From contig JANWZE010000030.1 of the NCBI GenBank assembly GCA_025054955.1, positions 1-64,000 on the forward strand: a stretch of 64,000 nucleotides of DNA, in the 5' to 3' direction. A program made the position numbers and the translations under genes. Shown here one piece after another: positions 25,762 through 34,507 of the stretch. Position 1 is the first letter of the stretch. Each line of letters begins with the position of its first letter. The notes beneath the pieces were generated by a model. It made no database searches and had not been told where the DNA came from. It worked only from the letters and a program-made list of their open reading frames with translations. Source of the stretch: Blastocatellia bacterium. Its GTDB lineage: Bacteria; Acidobacteriota; Blastocatellia; HR10; J050.

Positions 25762-26582
25762 TTGGATTCCTCCGTTTTCGACCAGTCGGCTAACACAGCC
25801 GTCAAATAACCAACACCAAACGGATACTCGTAGGAATAAACCTGCGGCTGATGAAATCGCTGCCCCAACGCGCCGAGCGCCACCAATAAGGATTGGTAAG
25901 TATCTTCACCGGCCACATGACGCAATTCGGCTGATATATTCATAACATCCGTGACCGACCCTGCAGCGATGGCGGCCACCAGTTGCTCATCGTAGAGATG
26001 CGCATCGGGATGATATTCATACGGCGCATCAGGCGTGAGTCGGTGGCTCATGTCGCCGCTGGCAATAATGGCGAGCCGCCTGTTCATCTGAGCAGCAGCC
26101 TCGGCCAAACACGAACCAAACCCTAGATGATCGGGTTTAAGATCATACGACAATCCCAACACGATAACCGATGCTGCCCAACCCGCCTGCTCAAGATAGT
26201 ACAACGGGACTAATGCACCGTGATCGAGTTGCCGCCCAGCCGGAATCATCCAGAGAGGTATACCGGCGGTTTCGCACAGTGCCGCAATTCGCGAAAGTAA
26301 CGTCAGATCATTGGGCACATCCAGACTCACCTTGGGAAAACCGAATGGGGCAAAGCCTCCTCTCAATCTGGGACCACTGTATGCCGTGAATCCTCTTTGA
26401 TCACGAGGCGCATGCGGGCTGATGATCGCAACCACATCAGGCGCCGCCGCCATCAGGCGTTGCATGACGCGCCGGAGCCCTTCGACGGTTTTCGCCACCT
26501 GGCTGAGCCGCTCACCGCCAATCTCAGGAATGATGACCGGTGGATGAGGCGAGAGACCAACAAATACGACGGCTTGTTCCAT
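25758..26582 (-). CDS. MEMO/class III extradiol dioxygenase-like protein (AmmB)
   Basis: The 274-residue protein has the LigB/MEMO fold: GLSPHPPVIIPEIGG at the N-terminus, IISPHAPRD in the first conserved loop, LDHGALVPLYYL in the middle and IASGDMSHRL towards the end. In dioxygenases the histidines of these segments bind Fe(II); in MEMO homologues the site is non-catalytic or binds copper or iron. GAGGAGG precedes the ATG at 26582. Coupling with the AMMECR1 gene supports a shared function, which in this conserved pair is still unknown. Confidence 0.85.
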   Translation of the reverse strand: MEQAVVFVGLSPHPPVIIPEIGGERLSQVAKTVEGLRRVMQRLMAAAPDVVAIISPHAPRDQRGFTAYSGPRLRGGFAPFGFPKVSLDVPNDLTLLSRIAALCETAGIPLWMIPAGRQLDHGALVPLYYLEQAGWAASVIVLGLSYDLKPDHLGFGSCLAEAAAQMNRRLAIIASGDMSHRLTPDAPYEYHPDAHLYDEQLVAAIAAGSVTDVMNISAELRHVAGEDTYQSLLVALGALGQRFHQPQVYSYEYPFGVGYLTAVLADWSKTEESN

Positions 26583-26690
26583 GACATGCCTCCTCTACAT
26601 GCTGGAGTTGACCGGCGCTCCGTTGTGAGCTTCTGGGCCGCACTCGGCAACGAACGAGCCGATGAGCGGATGCCCATCAACAATGACCAG

Positions 26691-26984
26691 CTATGCCGCT
26701 TGGGCTAATTCCGACAAGCCAATCAACTCAGCCTGACTGATCTCTCGACCCGTTTGCAGATTCGGGTCACGGCTATCAATCAAAAAGAACGAAGGGGAGC
26801 TAATCCGCTGTTGGACCCATTGAAGATCAAGCACAGCCGGCACGTAGACAAGCAGGGCGGGATTGGCCAGCTTGCTCCGCCGGACTGCGCCCGGATGATC
26901 CCAAACGGCGACATAGGTCTTGCCGGCAACATCTATTGTCAAAACCTCTCCATTAGCCTTTCGCAAAATGTAATAAGTACTCAT
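26691..26984 (-). CDS. Small protein of unknown function
   Basis: The 97-residue product starts MSTYYILRKANGEVLTIDVAGKT and is a compact alpha/beta sequence without signal peptide, Cys or membrane segment. Coding looks genuine: it is co-directional with htrA upstream (77-nt gap) and with the MEMO-like gene downstream. I do not recognise a family. It may be read with the heat-shock operon, but no regulatory link is visible. Confidence 0.55.
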   Translation of the reverse strand: MSTYYILRKANGEVLTIDVAGKTYVAVWDHPGAVRRSKLANPALLVYVPAVLDLQWVQQRISSPSFFLIDSRDPNLQTGREISQAELIGLSELAQAA

Positions 26985-27061
26985 GTGCCTATCAGTCGAA
27001 GTTGCCTAAACCGCTCGCCGGTCGCTTGTCTTGATGTTGACAAGCAACCGGCAAACGGCGA

Positions 27062-28582
27062 TTACTGACGCGGTTTCAACACAACGTACCGCGAAACGGT
27101 CGAACGGGGATCATAAACCAAAACCAACACATTTTTATTGCCAGCTTGCGCTGCCGCAGCTTGGAAATCAGCGACGCTGCGAATCGGCCGGCGGTTGATT
27201 TCCTGAATAATGTGGCCTCGCACGATCTCTTCATCCGCCGCACTGCTTTCAGGGTCAACGTCCGTTACAACCACACCGTTGACGCTGGCTGGCAGATTCA
27301 ATTGTCGGCGCAGCGTCGGTGTCAACTCTTCGACCCGGATGCCGCTGAGCGCATTCTCGCGGTTCAGGTCTTGACCGGTCCGCGCTTGTTGTTGACCCGG
27401 ACGTGTCCCGACTTTGACGGTGACAGTCCGCTCACTGCCATCTCTGAGCAGCTTAATCTTGACGCTGGTGCCAGGAGCCGTTTCGGCCACCATGTTGCGC
27501 AACGAGTTGGCGTCCTCGACGGGACGACCGTTGTACTCAACAATGACGTCGCCATTCTGGATGCCACTCTGGGCAGCCGGCGTGCCCTCGGTGACACTGG
27601 CCACCAACGCTCCCTTGGGACTCTTCAACCCAAACTGCTCAGCGATGGCCGGCGTCACGTCTTGAGGCAATAACCCTAGGTAACCGCGAACTACGCTGCC
27701 CGTTCGCAAGAGCTGGTCCATAATGTCACGCGCCATGTGAATCGGGATGGCAAAACCGATGCCGATATTGCCCTGCGCAAATCCGCTGGTCTTAATCGCC
27801 GTGTTGATACCGATCAATTGTCCACGCATATTTACCAGCGCGCCGCCGGAGTTGCCGGGATTGATCGCTGCATCCGTCTGAATGAAGTCGCCATAATCAG
27901 CAATATTCAGGTTGCCACGACCTGTCGCGCTGATAATGCCGAATGTAACCGTATGGCCAAGGCCAAAGGGATTGCCGACCGCCAATACAAACTCGCCGAC
28001 CTGCAAATTTCGCGAATCTCCCAACGGCATCGCTGGTAAATCCTTGGCATCAATTTTGATCACAGCCACATCGGTAGGCGCATCGGTGCCGATGATCTTA
28101 GCAGTCATCTCACGCTTGTCGGCAAGGGTTACTTTGACTTCGCTGGCGCCCTCGACAACGTGGTTATTCGTTAAGATGTAGCCATCTGGGCTAATAATAA
28201 CACCGGAGCCAAGCCCAGCTTCTCGTCGTTGGCGTGGCTGAAATGGTTCAAAATCGTCGCCAAAAAAACGCCGGAAGAATGGATCATCCATGAACGGATG
28301 GATCGGTTGTCCTCTGACCACCTTTGTCAAAGAGATGCTGACAACGCTCTGGCGCACGGCGCGAGCCAGCGGCGCCAGTCCCTCTTCAAGCGAAAGGTTA
28401 CCAACTAAGCCAGGCGTGTTGGTCGCCACATAAATGGGCACTTTTTGCTCGTCCTTTTGATGGAACGGATTCCATGATGTATAAGCTGTCATCACTGTGC
28501 CGGCCAAAATCCCCACGGCCAACATCACCGCGCCGCCAAGGGCTATCGCCCACCGACGCGAACGAAAACCAATTGATCCCAT
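27062..28582 (-). CDS. degP: HtrA/DegP-type serine protease
   Basis: This envelope protease/chaperone removes misfolded periplasmic proteins. An N-terminal membrane anchor (about 11-30) is followed by the trypsin-like domain with H141 (NNHVVEGA), D171 (TDVAVIKID) and S245 (GNSGGALV), then two PDZ domains (about 290-375 and 400-500). GGAGGTG precedes the ATG at 28582; the longer frame from TTG 28621 is rejected. It lies 73 nt after clpB on the same strand and is plausibly the last or next-to-last gene of the heat-shock operon. The length, 506 residues, is normal for the family. Confidence 0.94.
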   Translation of the reverse strand: MGSIGFRSRRWAIALGGAVMLAVGILAGTVMTAYTSWNPFHQKDEQKVPIYVATNTPGLVGNLSLEEGLAPLARAVRQSVVSISLTKVVRGQPIHPFMDDPFFRRFFGDDFEPFQPRQRREAGLGSGVIISPDGYILTNNHVVEGASEVKVTLADKREMTAKIIGTDAPTDVAVIKIDAKDLPAMPLGDSRNLQVGEFVLAVGNPFGLGHTVTFGIISATGRGNLNIADYGDFIQTDAAINPGNSGGALVNMRGQLIGINTAIKTSGFAQGNIGIGFAIPIHMARDIMDQLLRTGSVVRGYLGLLPQDVTPAIAEQFGLKSPKGALVASVTEGTPAAQSGIQNGDVIVEYNGRPVEDANSLRNMVAETAPGTSVKIKLLRDGSERTVTVKVGTRPGQQQARTGQDLNRENALSGIRVEELTPTLRRQLNLPASVNGVVVTDVDPESSAADEEIVRGHIIQEINRRPIRSVADFQAAAAQAGNKNVLVLVYDPRSTVSRYVVLKPRQ

Positions 28583-28655
28583 AGTGTCACCTCCAATGCA
28601 ACCCAGAGCAGCCGCGCCCAAGCTGACCGCCCAGTCAGATGATCAGATTTCCCTA

Positions 28656-31301
28656 CTAACTACTAACGGCTGCCGTCTTCGCCTCAGGCTTGAAGACGAG
28701 TTTTCCGTCCTCAGCATCTACCACGACTGTCGAATGGTCCTGAATCTGACCTTGCAAAATCAACCGAGCAAGCGGCGTCTCGATTTCTCGTTGGATCGCT
28801 CGCTTGAGCGGCCGGGCGCCGTAAACCGGGTCATAGCCAACCCGCGCGACATGCGCTTTGGCCGCATCCGTCAAGACTAACTCAATGTGTCGTTCATTCA
28901 GTCGCAACTGCAACCGCTGTAGTTGAATCTCGACAATCTGCTTCAAATGCACTTCGCTCAGCGCATGAAACACAACGATCTCGTCAACACGATTGAGGAA
29001 CTCCGGTCGAAAATAATGACGCAATTCACCGAGCACGGTTTCCTTCATCCGCTGATAACTGGCTTCATCAACGCCGCCACGATACTCCAAAATCAGGTGG
29101 CTACCGATGTTGGACGTCATGATAATGATCGTGTTCTTGAAATCAACTGTCCGACCGTGACTGTCAGTGAGCCGACCGTCGTCTAAAATCTGCAACAGGA
29201 TATTGAACACGTCCGCATGAGCCTTTTCGATTTCGTCAAACAAAATGACCGAATATGGCTTTCGCCGTACAGCTTCCGTCAACTGCCCGCCCTCCTCGTA
29301 ACCGACATAACCGGGCGGCGCGCCGATGAGCCGAGCGACCGTGTGCTTCTCCATATACTCAGACATGTCAAGCCGAACCATCGCCCGCTCGTCGTCAAAC
29401 AGCGCCTCGGCCAGGGCGCGGCCTAACTCGGTTTTGCCAACGCCGGTCGGCCCAAGAAATATGAAACTGCCAATCGGACGATTCGGGTCTTTCAATCCAG
29501 ACCGTGCACGCAAGACGGCCTCCGCTACCGCCTGAACGGCTTCGTCCTGCCCGACGACCCGCCGGTGTAATTGCTCATCCAAGTGCAACAGCTTTTGTAA
29601 TTCACCTTCCAGTAATTTACTGACCGGCACGCCCGTCCACCGACTGACCACCTGCGCAATGTCTTCCTCGTCCACTTCCTCTTTAATCAATCGCGCGCGG
29701 CCACGCTGACGAGCCAGTTCATCCAGTTGCTGCTGAACACGCTTCATTTGATTTGTCAACTCAACCAGCTTGCCATACTTCAACTCAGCCGCTCGACTCA
29801 AATCATACTCTCGCTCTGCCTGCTCAATTAAAATCTTTGTCTCTTCAATCTGCTGCTGGGTCTCCCGCAGTTGCGCGATGATCTTTTTCTCCTCTTCCCA
29901 TTGGGCCTTGATGTCGTCGGCTTGCAGGCGAAGCTCGGCCAGTTCCTCTTCCAACTTGCGCAGCCGCTCACGCGACACCTCGTCAGTTTCCTTCCGCAAT
30001 CCCTGACGCTCGATTTCCAATTGCATGATGCGCCGCGTCGCTTCATCCAGTTCAAGCGGCATTGAATCAATCTCGGTGCGCAACCGCGCCGCCGCCTCAT
30101 CAACTAAATCAATGGCCTTGTCCGGCAAGAAACGGTCGGTGATGTACCGATGACTTAACACCGCTGCCGCCACCAACGCGGCATCTTTGATGCGAACGCC
30201 ATGATGCACTTCGTACCGTTCGCGCAAGCCGCGCAGAATCGAAATCGTGTCCTCGACCGAAGGCTCATCAACCAAGATCGGTTGGAACCGGCGCTCCAAC
30301 GCTTTGTCTTTTTCGATATACTTCCGGTACTCATCCAACGTGGTCGCGCCGATGCAATGCAATTCGCCCCGCGCCAGCATCGGCTTGAGCAGATTACTGG
30401 CGTCGGTGTTAGAACCCTCGGCGCGGCCTGCCCCGACCACTGTGTGTAGCTCGTCAATGAACAGGATAATGTCGCCTTGCGACTCTTGAATCTCTTTGAG
30501 CACGGCTTTCAACCGCTCTTCAAACTCGCCTCGATATTTGGCGCCGGCAATGAGCGCCCCCATATCAAGGGCTACCACGCGCCGATTCTTCAAGCCTTCA
30601 GGCACATCACCGCGAATGATGCGCTGCGCCAGCCCTTCAACAATCGCCGTTTTCCCGACACCCGGATCGCCAATCAAGACCGGGTTGTTCTTAGTTCGCC
30701 GAGACAGAACCTGAATGACCCGACGAATTTCCTCATCACGACCGATCACCGGATCAACTTTGCCCTGCGCAGCTAACCTAGTCAGGTCGCGTCCATAACG
30801 CTCAAGGGCTTGATACGTGGCTTCCGGCGTGGGACTGGTCACACGCTGGGAACCGCGAACCTCGCGCAACACATTCATCAGCTTGTCCCGCGTCAATCCC
30901 AATTCCAGCAAAATCCTTCCAGCCGTCCCTTTCCGCCCCTCTTCAAGAATCCTCAACAGCACATGCTCAATGCTGACGTACTCATCATTGAGCCGCTTGG
31001 CTTCATCCTCAGCCTCGGCCATCATGCGATTTAGCCGCGATGTGATATAAATTTGCTCCGGTCCAGCAGCAGGCCCGCTGACCTTAGGTAACCGAGCTAA
31101 TGCTTGCTCCAACGCCTGGCTCACAACCGCCGGCCTGATGCCTGTCCTCTCCAAGAGGATTGAGGCCAGCCCTCCCTCCTGCTGAAGTAAAGCCAGTAAT
31201 AAATGTTCAACGTCAATCTGCTGGTGGCTGTAACGAGCTGCAATGGCTTGCGCCCTGCCAAACGCCTCCTGAAGTTTCTCTGTAAACCGATTGATGTCCA
31301 T
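28656..31301 (-). CDS. clpB: ClpB disaggregase
   Basis: This hexameric AAA+ chaperone rescues aggregated proteins together with DnaK/DnaJ. The 881 residues contain the N-terminal double Clp repeat (about 1-145), the first AAA+ module with Walker A GDPGVGKT at 211-218, and the middle coiled-coil domain (about 400-530, strongly charged). A second AAA+ module has [11 protein letters not shown] near 610 and the C-terminal D2-small domain. The middle domain distinguishes it from ClpA and ClpC. I start at the ATG at 31301 ([14 protein letters not shown]), matching ClpB N-termini, not the TTG at 31322. It is 60 nt after cbpA and under the probable HspR promoter upstream of the rpoZ-like gene. Confidence 0.96.
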   Translation of the reverse strand: MDINRFTEKLQEAFGRAQAIAARYSHQQIDVEHLLLALLQQEGGLASILLERTGIRPAVVSQALEQALARLPKVSGPAAGPEQIYITSRLNRMMAEAEDEAKRLNDEYVSIEHVLLRILEEGRKGTAGRILLELGLTRDKLMNVLREVRGSQRVTSPTPEATYQALERYGRDLTRLAAQGKVDPVIGRDEEIRRVIQVLSRRTKNNPVLIGDPGVGKTAIVEGLAQRIIRGDVPEGLKNRRVVALDMGALIAGAKYRGEFEERLKAVLKEIQESQGDIILFIDELHTVVGAGRAEGSNTDASNLLKPMLARGELHCIGATTLDEYRKYIEKDKALERRFQPILVDEPSVEDTISILRGLRERYEVHHGVRIKDAALVAAAVLSHRYITDRFLPDKAIDLVDEAAARLRTEIDSMPLELDEATRRIMQLEIERQGLRKETDEVSRERLRKLEEELAELRLQADDIKAQWEEEKKIIAQLRETQQQIEETKILIEQAEREYDLSRAAELKYGKLVELTNQMKRVQQQLDELARQRGRARLIKEEVDEEDIAQVVSRWTGVPVSKLLEGELQKLLHLDEQLHRRVVGQDEAVQAVAEAVLRARSGLKDPNRPIGSFIFLGPTGVGKTELGRALAEALFDDERAMVRLDMSEYMEKHTVARLIGAPPGYVGYEEGGQLTEAVRRKPYSVILFDEIEKAHADVFNILLQILDDGRLTDSHGRTVDFKNTIIIMTSNIGSHLILEYRGGVDEASYQRMKETVLGELRHYFRPEFLNRVDEIVVFHALSEVHLKQIVEIQLQRLQLRLNERHIELVLTDAAKAHVARVGYDPVYGARPLKRAIQREIETPLARLILQGQIQDHSTVVVDAEDGKLVFKPEAKTAAVSS

Positions 31302-31361
31302 ACTTGTCTGCTCGTTGGTCAATGAGCCATCGCCGAAGACGAATGGCGCATCGCTAAATGA

Positions 31362-32294
31362 TTATCTTTGTGCCCAACCATTGCGCGGGTTGAAACGCGA
31401 CTCCTTGGCGAGTTGTTCAAACAATTTCTTTTCAGCAGGGCTCACCTGGGTCGGGACGACGATTTTCAGCCGAACGTATTGGTCACCCCGACCACCACCG
31501 CGCCGCATCAAGCCCTGACCACGAAGCCGTAGCTTTTGCCCATTTTGAGAATTCGGGGGAATCTTCACATCGGCAAAGCCGTCCAACGTAGGAACGACAA
31601 CAGTCGCTCCGAGGACGGCTTCCCATGGAGTAATGGGAATCTCCACCGTCACATCATCGCCAGAAACCTGGAACACAGAATGGGGCTGCAACTTCACACG
31701 CAAATAAACGTCTCCAGGCCGCCCACCACCGTGAGCCTGTCCCGCCAACCGGATCAATGAACCCTCTCTCACCCCCGCAGGAATCTTCACATCCAAAGCC
31801 CTGCCATCGGCCAGTACAACACGCCGTGAGCCGCCCCGATGGGCTTCTTCAATGGTCAGCGGTAATTCCATTTCGGTATCGGCTCTGGGCATACCCCACG
31901 AACTAGGTCCCGCCTTCGCCTGCGTCCGTCCACCCCGCCAGGCATCGCCAAACAGCATCTCAAAAAAATCACTGAAACCACTTGGTGACCCACCACCGAA
32001 GCCGAAATCACCAAAATTAATGCGGATATTTTCCCACCCAGGAGGCGGCGTAAAATCAGCGCCTCCCTTCCAGTTGGTGCCGAGGCGGTCGTACATCTGT
32101 CGCTTTTGCGGATCACTCAGGACCTCGTAAGCTTCGTTGATCTCTTTGAACTTCTCTTCTGCCGCCTTGTCTCCCGGATTGACGTCCGGGTGATACTTGC
32201 GAGCCAGTTTACGAAACGCCGCTTTAATCTGATCCTGCGTCGCCGAGCGACTGACTCCCAAAATCTCGTAATAATCTTTGTACTTAACGGCCAT
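31362..32294 (-). CDS. cbpA: DnaJ-family co-chaperone (CbpA type)
   Basis: The 310-residue J-protein has the J domain at 1-70 with HPD at 35-37, a Gly/Phe-rich linker ([10 protein letters not shown]), and two beta-barrel substrate-binding domains ([16 protein letters not shown]..., [13 protein letters not shown]). The zinc-finger CxxCxGxG repeats of DnaJ are absent, so it is CbpA-like. It would present substrates to DnaK, which is not in this window. GAAAGGAAC precedes the ATG. The gene sits between the acidic ORF and clpB in the same operon, as is common in HspR-regulated clusters. Confidence 0.93.
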   Translation of the reverse strand: MAVKYKDYYEILGVSRSATQDQIKAAFRKLARKYHPDVNPGDKAAEEKFKEINEAYEVLSDPQKRQMYDRLGTNWKGGADFTPPPGWENIRINFGDFGFGGGSPSGFSDFFEMLFGDAWRGGRTQAKAGPSSWGMPRADTEMELPLTIEEAHRGGSRRVVLADGRALDVKIPAGVREGSLIRLAGQAHGGGRPGDVYLRVKLQPHSVFQVSGDDVTVEIPITPWEAVLGATVVVPTLDGFADVKIPPNSQNGQKLRLRGQGLMRRGGGRGDQYVRLKIVVPTQVSPAEKKLFEQLAKESRFNPRNGWAQR

Positions 32295-32377
32295 GTTCCT
32301 TTCACCGGCGCTCGCTCACGGGAGCCGCCGCTGGCCATTTTTGCCAGCAACCAGCGCCCGCAGCAAGCGACCGCGGT

Positions 32378-32980
32378 TCATCCTCGCCAATTTAATACTT
32401 GCATGAGTTCCGCCCGAGCAAAATTTTCTTCACGACGGGCCCGGCTCAACTCAGCAATAGCTTTTTGGTACGCCTCCTTCAACCTCTCAGGGGGTCGAGG
32501 CCCAGCTTCGCGCAATTGCGTGTTCAGGTCGCGAACCCGCTCTAGCGCGATATGAACTCGCTCGCGATCCGCCAGCAACCGCGACATCAACCGACCGAGC
32601 ATCTCCTGGCGCGTTTCTCGCCGTGGCGGCGCTTCAGGTACTTCAGTGACTTCCTCTTCATCCTCCTCATCCCCGTTTCCATACTCGTCATACGACGAGC
32701 GCATTGGCCGTTGCTCTACCTCTCTTGATGTCTCCACCCGATCTCTGGCAACCGATGCGACTGGTTCTACTTCGACCTGCTCACGAGCAGCAGCCATTTG
32801 ATCTACTTCATGAGCATCAAGATTGGTCAACACTTCTTCTTCCGAAAACTCTTCCTCCAAAGACTCCAGCTCCTCAAGAGCCAGTTCATCTTCAAGCTCA
32901 ACGACACTTTCATCTATGGCATCTTGAGCCATCTCTTTCACTTCGTTATCTCGATCCGCTTTTGTACGCTTCCGTGGCAT
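32378..32980 (-). CDS. Highly acidic protein of unknown function in heat-shock operon
   Basis: The 200-residue protein is strongly acidic in its first 120 residues (LEDELALEELESLEEEFSEEE, then DEEDEEEVTEVPE) and basic and helical in the last 75 (RQEMLGRLMSRLLADRERV..., AIAELSRARREENFARAEL). No signal peptide, cysteine or known motif is visible. The helical C-terminus with an acidic N-terminus recalls GrpE-like architecture superficially, but GrpE signatures are missing. GGGAG precedes the ATG, and the gene lies 30 nt after the rpoZ-like gene. Its position in front of cbpA-clpB suggests a stress or RNA-polymerase related role, which is inference. Confidence 0.65.
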   Translation of the reverse strand: MPRKRTKADRDNEVKEMAQDAIDESVVELEDELALEELESLEEEFSEEEVLTNLDAHEVDQMAAAREQVEVEPVASVARDRVETSREVEQRPMRSSYDEYGNGDEEDEEEVTEVPEAPPRRETRQEMLGRLMSRLLADRERVHIALERVRDLNTQLREAGPRPPERLKEAYQKAIAELSRARREENFARAELMQVLNWRG

Positions 32981-33011
32981 ATCAATGACTCCCTACAAAA
33001 TAACATCTTTG

Positions 33012-33281
33012 TTACTTGGCGCTCCCTTGTGACCTTGCGCCAGTGCGTGTACTACCCCAGGACGAATTCTGCTCTAACCACCGTTGAAGCTCAGGCACCT
33101 CAGGCTGAATTCGTCCATCAACCAATTCTCTGAGAGCCTGGTTCACCGCCCATGCAATGCCCTGACTCTCACTGTGTTTAATGTATTGGTTTGCTCGCTT
33201 GGCTACAAGCGCACAAACCAAGTAACGGCTTCCGACCTTTCCTAATGCTTCCTCAACAAATTTCTTTCTCGACCCGCTCAT
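33012..33281 (-). CDS. rpoZ: Probable RNA polymerase omega subunit
   Basis: The 89-residue protein fits omega in length. The segment SRYLVCALVAKRANQYI, followed by a spacer and AVNQALRELVDGRI, mirrors the conserved omega pattern of a hydrophobic helix ending in AxRAxQ and a second helix EIAxGKI. Omega helps to assemble beta-prime and can mediate ppGpp response. GGGGGA precedes the ATG. It is the first gene behind a strong TTGACA/TATTCT promoter carrying the candidate HspR operator, an unusual setting for rpoZ. The identity rests on pattern and length only. Confidence 0.55.
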   Translation of the reverse strand: MSGSRKKFVEEALGKVGSRYLVCALVAKRANQYIKHSESQGIAWAVNQALRELVDGRIQPEVPELQRWLEQNSSWGSTRTGARSQGSAK

Positions 33282-33321
33282 ATTAGTCCCCCAAGAATTG
33301 TTATCTTATTAGTCCACGACA

Positions 33322-33350
33322 AGAATAAAATATGAGTCAAATTTTGTCAA
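33322..33350 (-). promoter_or_regulatory. Sigma-70 promoter of the rpoZ-like/cbpA/clpB operon
   Basis: On the minus strand, TTGACA (33345-33350) and TATTCT (33322-33327) are separated by exactly 17 nt, about 40 nt before the rpoZ-like ATG at 33281. A candidate HspR operator overlaps the -35 box and spacer. Confidence 0.8.
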
Positions 33351-33351
33351 C
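33331..33351 (-). promoter_or_regulatory. Candidate HspR operator (HAIR-like), operon side
   Basis: Read on the minus strand the site is GTTGACA-N7-ACTCATA. The known HspR element HAIR is CTTGAGT-N7-ACTCAAG; the half-sites TTGA and ACTCA and the 7-nt spacing agree. The same sequence occurs at the divergent hspR promoter (33455-33475). Confidence 0.65.
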
Positions 33352-33454
33352 GTAGTCTTATTTTTCGCCAAAAACCAAACGACAAACTAAAACGATTTCA
33401 AGGGTTAGGAAGGGAGCTAGCTACCTGCTCAAGGCCCCTCAGAAACAGTCAAAA

Positions 33455-33475
33455 CTTGACAAATGCGTACTCATA
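33455..33475 (+). promoter_or_regulatory. Candidate HspR operator (HAIR-like), hspR side
   Basis: CTTGACA-N7-ACTCATA matches the other operator (33331-33351) at 13 of 14 half-site positions. It keeps the HAIR spacing of 7 nt and overlaps the hspR -35 box, so binding would block RNA polymerase. Confidence 0.68.
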
Positions 33476-33484
33476 TATTAGGAT
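33456..33484 (+). promoter_or_regulatory. Promoter of hspR-infA
   Basis: TTGACA (33456-33461), a 17-nt spacer and TAGGAT (33479-33484) form a plausible sigma-70 promoter. A second -10-like TATTAT lies at 33498-33503. No ribosome binding site precedes the hspR ATG at 33516. Confidence 0.6.
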
Positions 33485-33515
33485 TGCGTCGGCTTGCTAT
33501 TATAGCCCTTGTAGT

Positions 33516-33962
33516 ATGGTGCTGAAGCAGCGAAGAAAACGAGGCTACACAATCAGCGCTGTCGCTGAAGCCTATGATATCCATCCCCAAACCCTGCGTC
33601 TGTATGAGCGTCAAGGCCTTCTCACTCCATCGCGCTCTCAAGGTAACACGCGCTACTATACGGAAGAAGACCTTGGACGGCTCGAGCTGATTCTTACGCT
33701 GACACGCGATTTAGGTGTGAATTTAGCCGGCGTCGAAGTCATCCTGAACATGCGTGAGAAGATGGATGCGATGCAGCGTGACTTTGAGCGGCTAATAGAA
33801 TCCATCCGTCGCGAAGTGAGCGAGCAGTTTGCCCATCAGGTTGCTGAGCGGTTCCCTATCGTACCCGTTTCTCCGGCGGCAATCGTTCGACTCCAGACTG
33901 ACTCGCCACTGGAGGACGGCGCCCATGCCTCGGACGGCATGACGCGTCGGAAAAAGAAATAA
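33516..33962 (+). CDS. hspR: HspR-type MerR-family heat-shock repressor
   Basis: The 148-residue protein has a MerR winged-helix domain: YTISAVAEAYDIHPQTLRLYERQGLL at about 11-36 and SRSQGNTRYYTEEDLGRLELI at 40-60. The LTRDLGVNLAGVEVILNMREKM segment characteristic of HspR follows. HspR, usually with DnaK as co-repressor, represses chaperone genes at normal temperature. The first 20 residues of the longer frame have no HspR similarity, so the ATG at 33516 is used. It diverges from the rpoZ-like-cbpA-clpB operon, with matching candidate operators at both promoters, and is followed after 20 nt by infA. Confidence 0.93.
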   Translation: MVLKQRRKRGYTISAVAEAYDIHPQTLRLYERQGLLTPSRSQGNTRYYTEEDLGRLELILTLTRDLGVNLAGVEVILNMREKMDAMQRDFERLIESIRREVSEQFAHQVAERFPIVPVSPAAIVRLQTDSPLEDGAHASDGMTRRKKK

Positions 33963-33982
33963 CATATCGGAGGTGAAAGACT

Positions 33983-34207
33983 ATTCCTAAGGAAGAAACC
34001 ATTCCAGTTGAAGGGACTGTCGTGGAAGCGTTGCCCAACACGACGTTTCGTGTGAAGCTTGACGGAAATGGCCATGAAGTCTTGGCCCACTTGTCCGGCA
34101 AAATGAGAAAGAATTACATCCGCGTCCTGCCAGGGGACCGTGTGCGCGTGGAATTATCCCCCTATGACTTAACCCGGGGACGCGTTACCTATCGCTACAA
34201 CAAGTGA
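33983..34207 (+). CDS. infA: Translation initiation factor IF-1, apparent AUU start
   Basis: IF-1 occupies the 30S A site during initiation. The 74-residue product aligns with IF-1 throughout ([53 protein letters not shown]). The expected N-terminus, Met-x-Lys-Glu-Glu, corresponds to ATT CCT AAG GAA GAA, so the start codon is ATT at 33983. It stands 9 nt after a strong GGAGG (33969-33973). An in-frame TGA at 33974-33976 excludes earlier starts, and the first canonical start codon, GTG at 34022, would remove 13 residues including part of the conserved first strand. A sequencing error for ATG is the main alternative. It is cotranscribed with hspR. Confidence 0.93.
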   Translation: MPKEETIPVEGTVVEALPNTTFRVKLDGNGHEVLAHLSGKMRKNYIRVLPGDRVRVELSPYDLTRGRVTYRYNK

Positions 34208-34507
34208 GCTAATACCGAGAAGAAGGACTTTCCCCACACCGTCCAATGTTGGCAAGCGCGAAGTAGGGGCCTTTGGCCTGTTAGTGCCGTTCACCTTGCC
34301 GTGGTTCGTTTGGCGCGCCGGCAAGCGAACAACGCCGAGAAGAAGTTGAGGTGTCCAAGAGGGCCGAGCAAGCGGCTATGCGGTGGTGGTCTTCTCTCAT
34401 TGAAATCTAAAGCTCGGCTTCAATCTCCACGACCTGACGAACAAGCGGCTACGCAGTGGTGGTTTGCTCTCATTAATAATTCTAAAAGTTGCGCCGGATC
34501 AATCGGC
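34208..34507. repeat. Spacer with 73-bp-period direct repeat
   Basis: CAAGCGGCTA-GC-GTGGTGGT-TGCTCTCATT occurs at 34369-34400 and 34442-34473 (period 73 bp, few mismatches). CCGAGAAGAAG also occurs twice (34216, 34335). No gene is supported in this stretch. Confidence 0.6.

Noticed and set aside
32378-32980. GrpE identity for the acidic protein in the heat-shock operon
   Set aside because: Overall acidic/helical character is similar, but GrpE's conserved C-terminal beta-wing pattern is missing.
34369-34474. CRISPR-like spacing (about 32-bp repeat, 73-bp period), also at 46341 and 16821
   Set aside because: Only two copies each, repeats are imperfect and unrelated between loci, and no cas genes are present.
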